The position numbers and the translations under genes were made by a program. Below the pieces are notes generated by a model, which saw only the letters and a program-made list of their open reading frames with translations, was not told the DNA's origin and did not search any database. Of a stretch of DNA of 21,401 nucleotides, positions 20,701 to 21,401 are shown piece after piece; position 1 is the first letter of the stretch, and every line of letters starts with the position of its first letter. The DNA is taken from IMG/VR virus record IMGVR_UViG_3300021375_000197, positions 1 to 21,401 of that record. One strand, written 5' to 3'. Source of the stretch: a virus.

Positions 20701-21401
20701 CCCAGGTTGGGCTTACGGGTCCCACCCCGCTCCCGCCCGCTCCTGAGCTTCAGTTGTCCAAAGAAGCCTTCTTGGACAATCAGTTTCAGGTGGAAAAGAC
20801 CATCTCGCCGGACGGTCTGATCCCGCAGGGCGTGCGCGATCCGGGGCTGGGCGTTCTCTCCGCCAAGGAGGGCATCCGAGTGTCCGAGGCTCGTAGAAAT
20901 CTCAACGAGGCGGGCCTCCCCGACCTAGAAGTTCCTGAGGTCGAGCTTCCTGTCACGCCTGTTGTGCCCTCGCTGGACAGGGACGAGTATCTCAACGATC
21001 TATTCGAGAAGTCCGGGGGGGCATTGGGCAAGCCCTTGGAGGTGGAAGTTCCCGAGGTGGACCTTCCTCAGGTGGACCTTCCTCAGGTGGACCTTCCTGT
21101 AGAGGCTGTTCCCTCGCTGGGCGCTCTTGAATCCATTGACCTTCCTCAGGTGGACCTTCCTGTAGAGGCTGTTCCCTCGCTGGGCGCTCTCGAGGAAATC
21201 GAGCTTCCTCAGGTGGACCTTCCTGTAGAGGCTGTTCCCTCGCTGGGCGCTCTTGAATCCATTGACCTTCCTCAGGTGGACCTTCCTGTAGAGGCTGTTC
21301 CCTCGCTGGGCGCTCTCGAGGAAATCGAGCTTCCTGATCTTGATCTTCCTGTAGAGGCTGTTCCCTCGCTGGGCGCTCTCGAGGAAATCGAGCGTCCTGA
21401 T
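14709..21401 (+). CDS. Tape measure protein, partial (at least 2231 residues)
   Basis: The gene is open from the ATG at 14709 to the right edge. It starts with a good Shine-Dalgarno sequence (AAGGAA) and overlaps the mini-ORF stop. Residues about 418-440 are a Gly/Ala-rich hydrophobic segment. About 440-640 match the TP901-type tape measure core (GATTRFTAVEAAEAQFFLAR, AAGYIDLGRAADIASNVLKQ, FAASLGISVDEASAAIGALG, NAGIQGSLAGTNLRGVL). Residues about 783-855 are a long hydrophobic region suited to membrane insertion during DNA entry, about 1100-1617 are charged coiled coil, and from about 1660 the chain is Pro/Glu/Val-rich with several tandem repeats. The protein sets tail length and is ejected with the genome. 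At more than 6.7 kb it predicts a long tail. Reading frames on the opposite strand here are shadows. Confidence 0.9.
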   Translation, partial: MVDVAVLQLQVDSQPVLTAAQNLAALSTAARRTEAVLEDVGSKKPFSGFNAADAKKSFESVIGVVNSFSGELKEAATDFAGFGTSVNDIGKNLGSFGDSFTKLGDGLTKITQAGGTKSLGKVVGAIKQIETASTAAEGPVTKIADAMGRLRDASSGISSSGNSFKTSLSNLVRPADSAAGKLERAATAAAALSSTIKRIGNQGGGNAKIQNVGKVASEAGEAFRSLSGPLGTVVGELGGFQTQIATIVKGIGESATGINGVKTQFETISNSIALLGDKSRLNAIISVATALIGYGKAAGRAVTPLKNLVESTRQLREATTGMAGRYTRFNTALDGLVKSGEPAATKVKELGEVASVTLGKFEKLEETVRELRVEVGRLQAQTGRRGGLRKIANEAEAAGNSIARAGRQSKVAGNFLRQFATGLGLVGGGFAAALGARAFVNTLADFEFQAAKTAAVAIKLGGTYREVAEQTENLVRQSRDLGATTRFTAVEAAEAQFFLARAGFEVNEILEATPATLNLAAAGYIDLGRAADIASNVLKQFSLETFQLEEVTNTLVFTANSANTSVEQMANALSYAGPFAASLGISVDEASAAIGALGNAGIQGSLAGTNLRGVLVSLISPSKTAGQALDKLGARIGGTRDSFNVATQGLEQVLENLAAAGELTDELAVEFAQIFNRRNVSGALALTKNVEDLQGILAGIAESADPAREVAEAVDDTLTGSFLRARSAAAELSLSLGDRGVGSALRNLVENVAGGLRVLAGGESSLKSLNETTLKTAKTLKALGSGIAGAIGAGALVSAIGALSGVVSGIRAVAVALGIATAAANTATVSFTALSLSNPLFALGGLALAVAAYTTDLFGLAEANYDAADATDALTEAQERASQATKDRADQEARAIAAVGGFTRVGRLIDVEADEKAIASEISALQRGIELLKTEAQASGEGFTLSLLKGLSSEEAEATLDALTAKIADTGGRKAAIEFGKITDEFLELARAAESSVPTTTADQIAESFIRASDEGRSLLTVLRELAFESGEGLTPRGVSFKRQGLTSRGEDASLRNVPVSRRGSTDLNPFFASLEEPIADFGRVKQELTATLNTRFDELIPEPSPEVQRKFTEALIANFDLNEARQRILNDEEGLGLKRDIQQAVNELADIELRVQSKKDEVRRAGGSGRLAASDPLIAERQQAVNRVVGIRFELESRANFENTVEEAVSGFTEQLAEERVFDTLGSEIAAGVLAPLEQALGSAETSLRTFLADQEARLRKSRLGSELEGQVAFFNKDTLAESQQQAEAEATLQGKVGIELEIAKERIRLQKELNKLVTDFVEEGLSEEEAKAKAVLSVEVEANLEERLRTGLIRERALAVEKEQKVADNIIGRATQRLALDEAQAVLRRKILGLTEEDSRAARVEAQVRRELLKTNIQDAAVRAKATEELTDLFNRIEQSREVGLFIKIEEDTVDEIQKTRDKILDLKSATEDLSAAEKARQLIERQGIEVTQERVAELANLIAQLRDAQADLRTQERSQFIEGLRVENEELAAQLSAIGRLTAAREAEIIAKKEGGDFTDKEILAIKREIEIRNKLEAQLEQRSKKKARERELERKINDAIESAQQDLAAGLTDVAFGAQSASEAFAGFIEQLGRAILQAQIFKALGPLFKEGSLLSDAIGAGVQVPGIPGGETAAATSELPTLDTSELPTLDTSEFTTAPIYTVGVDTTQASEDLQRFQSELEKVAAPAPVKVPLDTTVAKQEVAELAEGVVDLPAPEFEVGSSLQAQLDVLGSGVTLPVEVDAAALPSPVEAPLPATQEIARTIVAEVPPPLPETQDVVRVLVNELPPPPTVYQKVIRVLVDGPEGAPAAGGATSAATSGATSAATSAATSAATTVDTARLSQSLTLPEFEPITIPVDFDVDTSNFELRGVAPSSAPVAPTPLPLLPPGGNAPLLSAINPPSPLEATRQNRLSEIAASGPNVQAQFDNLGISTVPEFEPIELEFAPIEPAALPQVGLTGPTPLPPAPELQLSKEAFLDNQFQVEKTISPDGLIPQGVRDPGLGVLSAKEGIRVSEARRNLNEAGLPDLEVPEVELPVTPVVPSLDRDEYLNDLFEKSGGALGKPLEVEVPEVDLPQVDLPQVDLPVEAVPSLGALESIDLPQVDLPVEAVPSLGALEEIELPQVDLPVEAVPSLGALESIDLPQVDLPVEAVPSLGALEEIELPDLDLPVEAVPSLGALEEIERPD
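19749..19806 (+). repeat. 24-bp tandem repeat in the tape measure gene
   Basis: Two exact tandem copies of a 24-bp unit, coding TSELPTLD each, at 19749-19772 and 19773-19796. A third partial copy (TSEF) follows. This lies at the start of the Pro/Glu-rich C-terminal part of the tape measure protein. Confidence 0.85.
20276..20347 (+). repeat. 12-bp tandem repeats (ATSA/ATSG) in the tape measure gene
   Basis: About six units of a 12-bp motif of the type GCGACCTCTGCC encode a run of ATSA and ATSG tetrapeptides. The units differ at single third-position bases, so they expanded some time ago. A flexible Ala/Thr/Ser linker is expected. Confidence 0.8.
21046..21401 (+). repeat. 63-bp (21-aa) tandem repeats in the tape measure gene, plus 15-bp subrepeats
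   Basis: Five copies of a 63-bp unit end with the same phrase (TGTAGAGGCTGTTCCCTCGC and onward), starting at 21098, 21161, 21224, 21287 and 21350. They encode LPQVDLPVEAVPSLGALESI or the EEIE variant, which alternate. Before the first unit, a 15-bp step (GTGGACCTTCCTCAG) repeats. The array continues past the window edge. Near-identity at the nucleotide level points to recent expansion. Confidence 0.9.

Noticed and set aside
21046-21401. CRISPR array as explanation of the regular 63-bp repeats
   Set aside because: The whole unit is repeated with no unique spacers, it stays in frame with the tape measure protein and alternates two coding variants.

Overview
The window is a stretch of a tailed double-stranded DNA phage (or prophage) genome, most probably a siphovirus. 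The head, connector and tail genes run on the plus strand in the usual order: major capsid protein, head completion and connector proteins, tail-completion protein, tail terminator, tail tube, tail assembly chaperones with a probable -1 frameshift, and a very long tape measure gene that runs off the right edge. Base composition is GC-rich. Several genes start 6 to 8 bases after a good -10 element, as expected for leaderless mRNAs. That fits hosts such as Actinobacteria or Deinococcota, where leaderless genes are common, but the host cannot be fixed from the sequence. No terminase, portal, lysis or replication gene is visible.

Layout. 1-505 (minus strand): four very small overlapping genes, two of them tandem duplicates, fired from a promoter just upstream of 505. 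607-1754 (plus): two proteins built from tandem C-x2-C-x22-C-x2-C zinc modules, flanking a small unknown protein. 1841-4437 (plus): a tightly overlapping operon of a small Cys-containing protein, a calcineurin-like metallophosphoesterase with an N-terminal DNA-binding-like segment, an HNH-AP2 endonuclease and a ClpP-fold protease that starts at TTG, closed by a strong hairpin terminator. 4497-6056 (minus): an isolated FN3 plus right-handed beta-helix protein with its own promoter, built like a moron. 6057-6150: divergent promoter region. 6157-6450: about 295 nt with no credible gene but dense potential RNA structure, leading directly into the capsid gene. 6451-14680: capsid, a membrane-anchored PAS protein, an unknown protein, four connector and tail-end genes, two tandem tail-tube paralogues of about 500 residues, and the chaperone pair. 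14709 to the end: tape measure protein with a Pro/Glu-rich C-terminus that contains near-identical 63-bp tandem repeats.

How the genes work together. The protease probably matures the head. The capsid, connector and terminator proteins build the head and the head-tail joint. The two tube paralogues polymerise around a tape measure more than 2231 residues long, assisted by the frameshifted chaperone. Connector genes are coupled by TGATG overlaps. Two genes that follow hairpins start after C/A-rich leaders with no Shine-Dalgarno sequence. The best candidate for something undescribed is the structured leader of the capsid gene, with three small hairpins carrying a CGA loop and mutually exclusive helices next to the start codon. 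The repeated leaderless promoter signature, the zinc-module array proteins, the PAS membrane protein inside the head operon and the duplicated tail tube genes come next.
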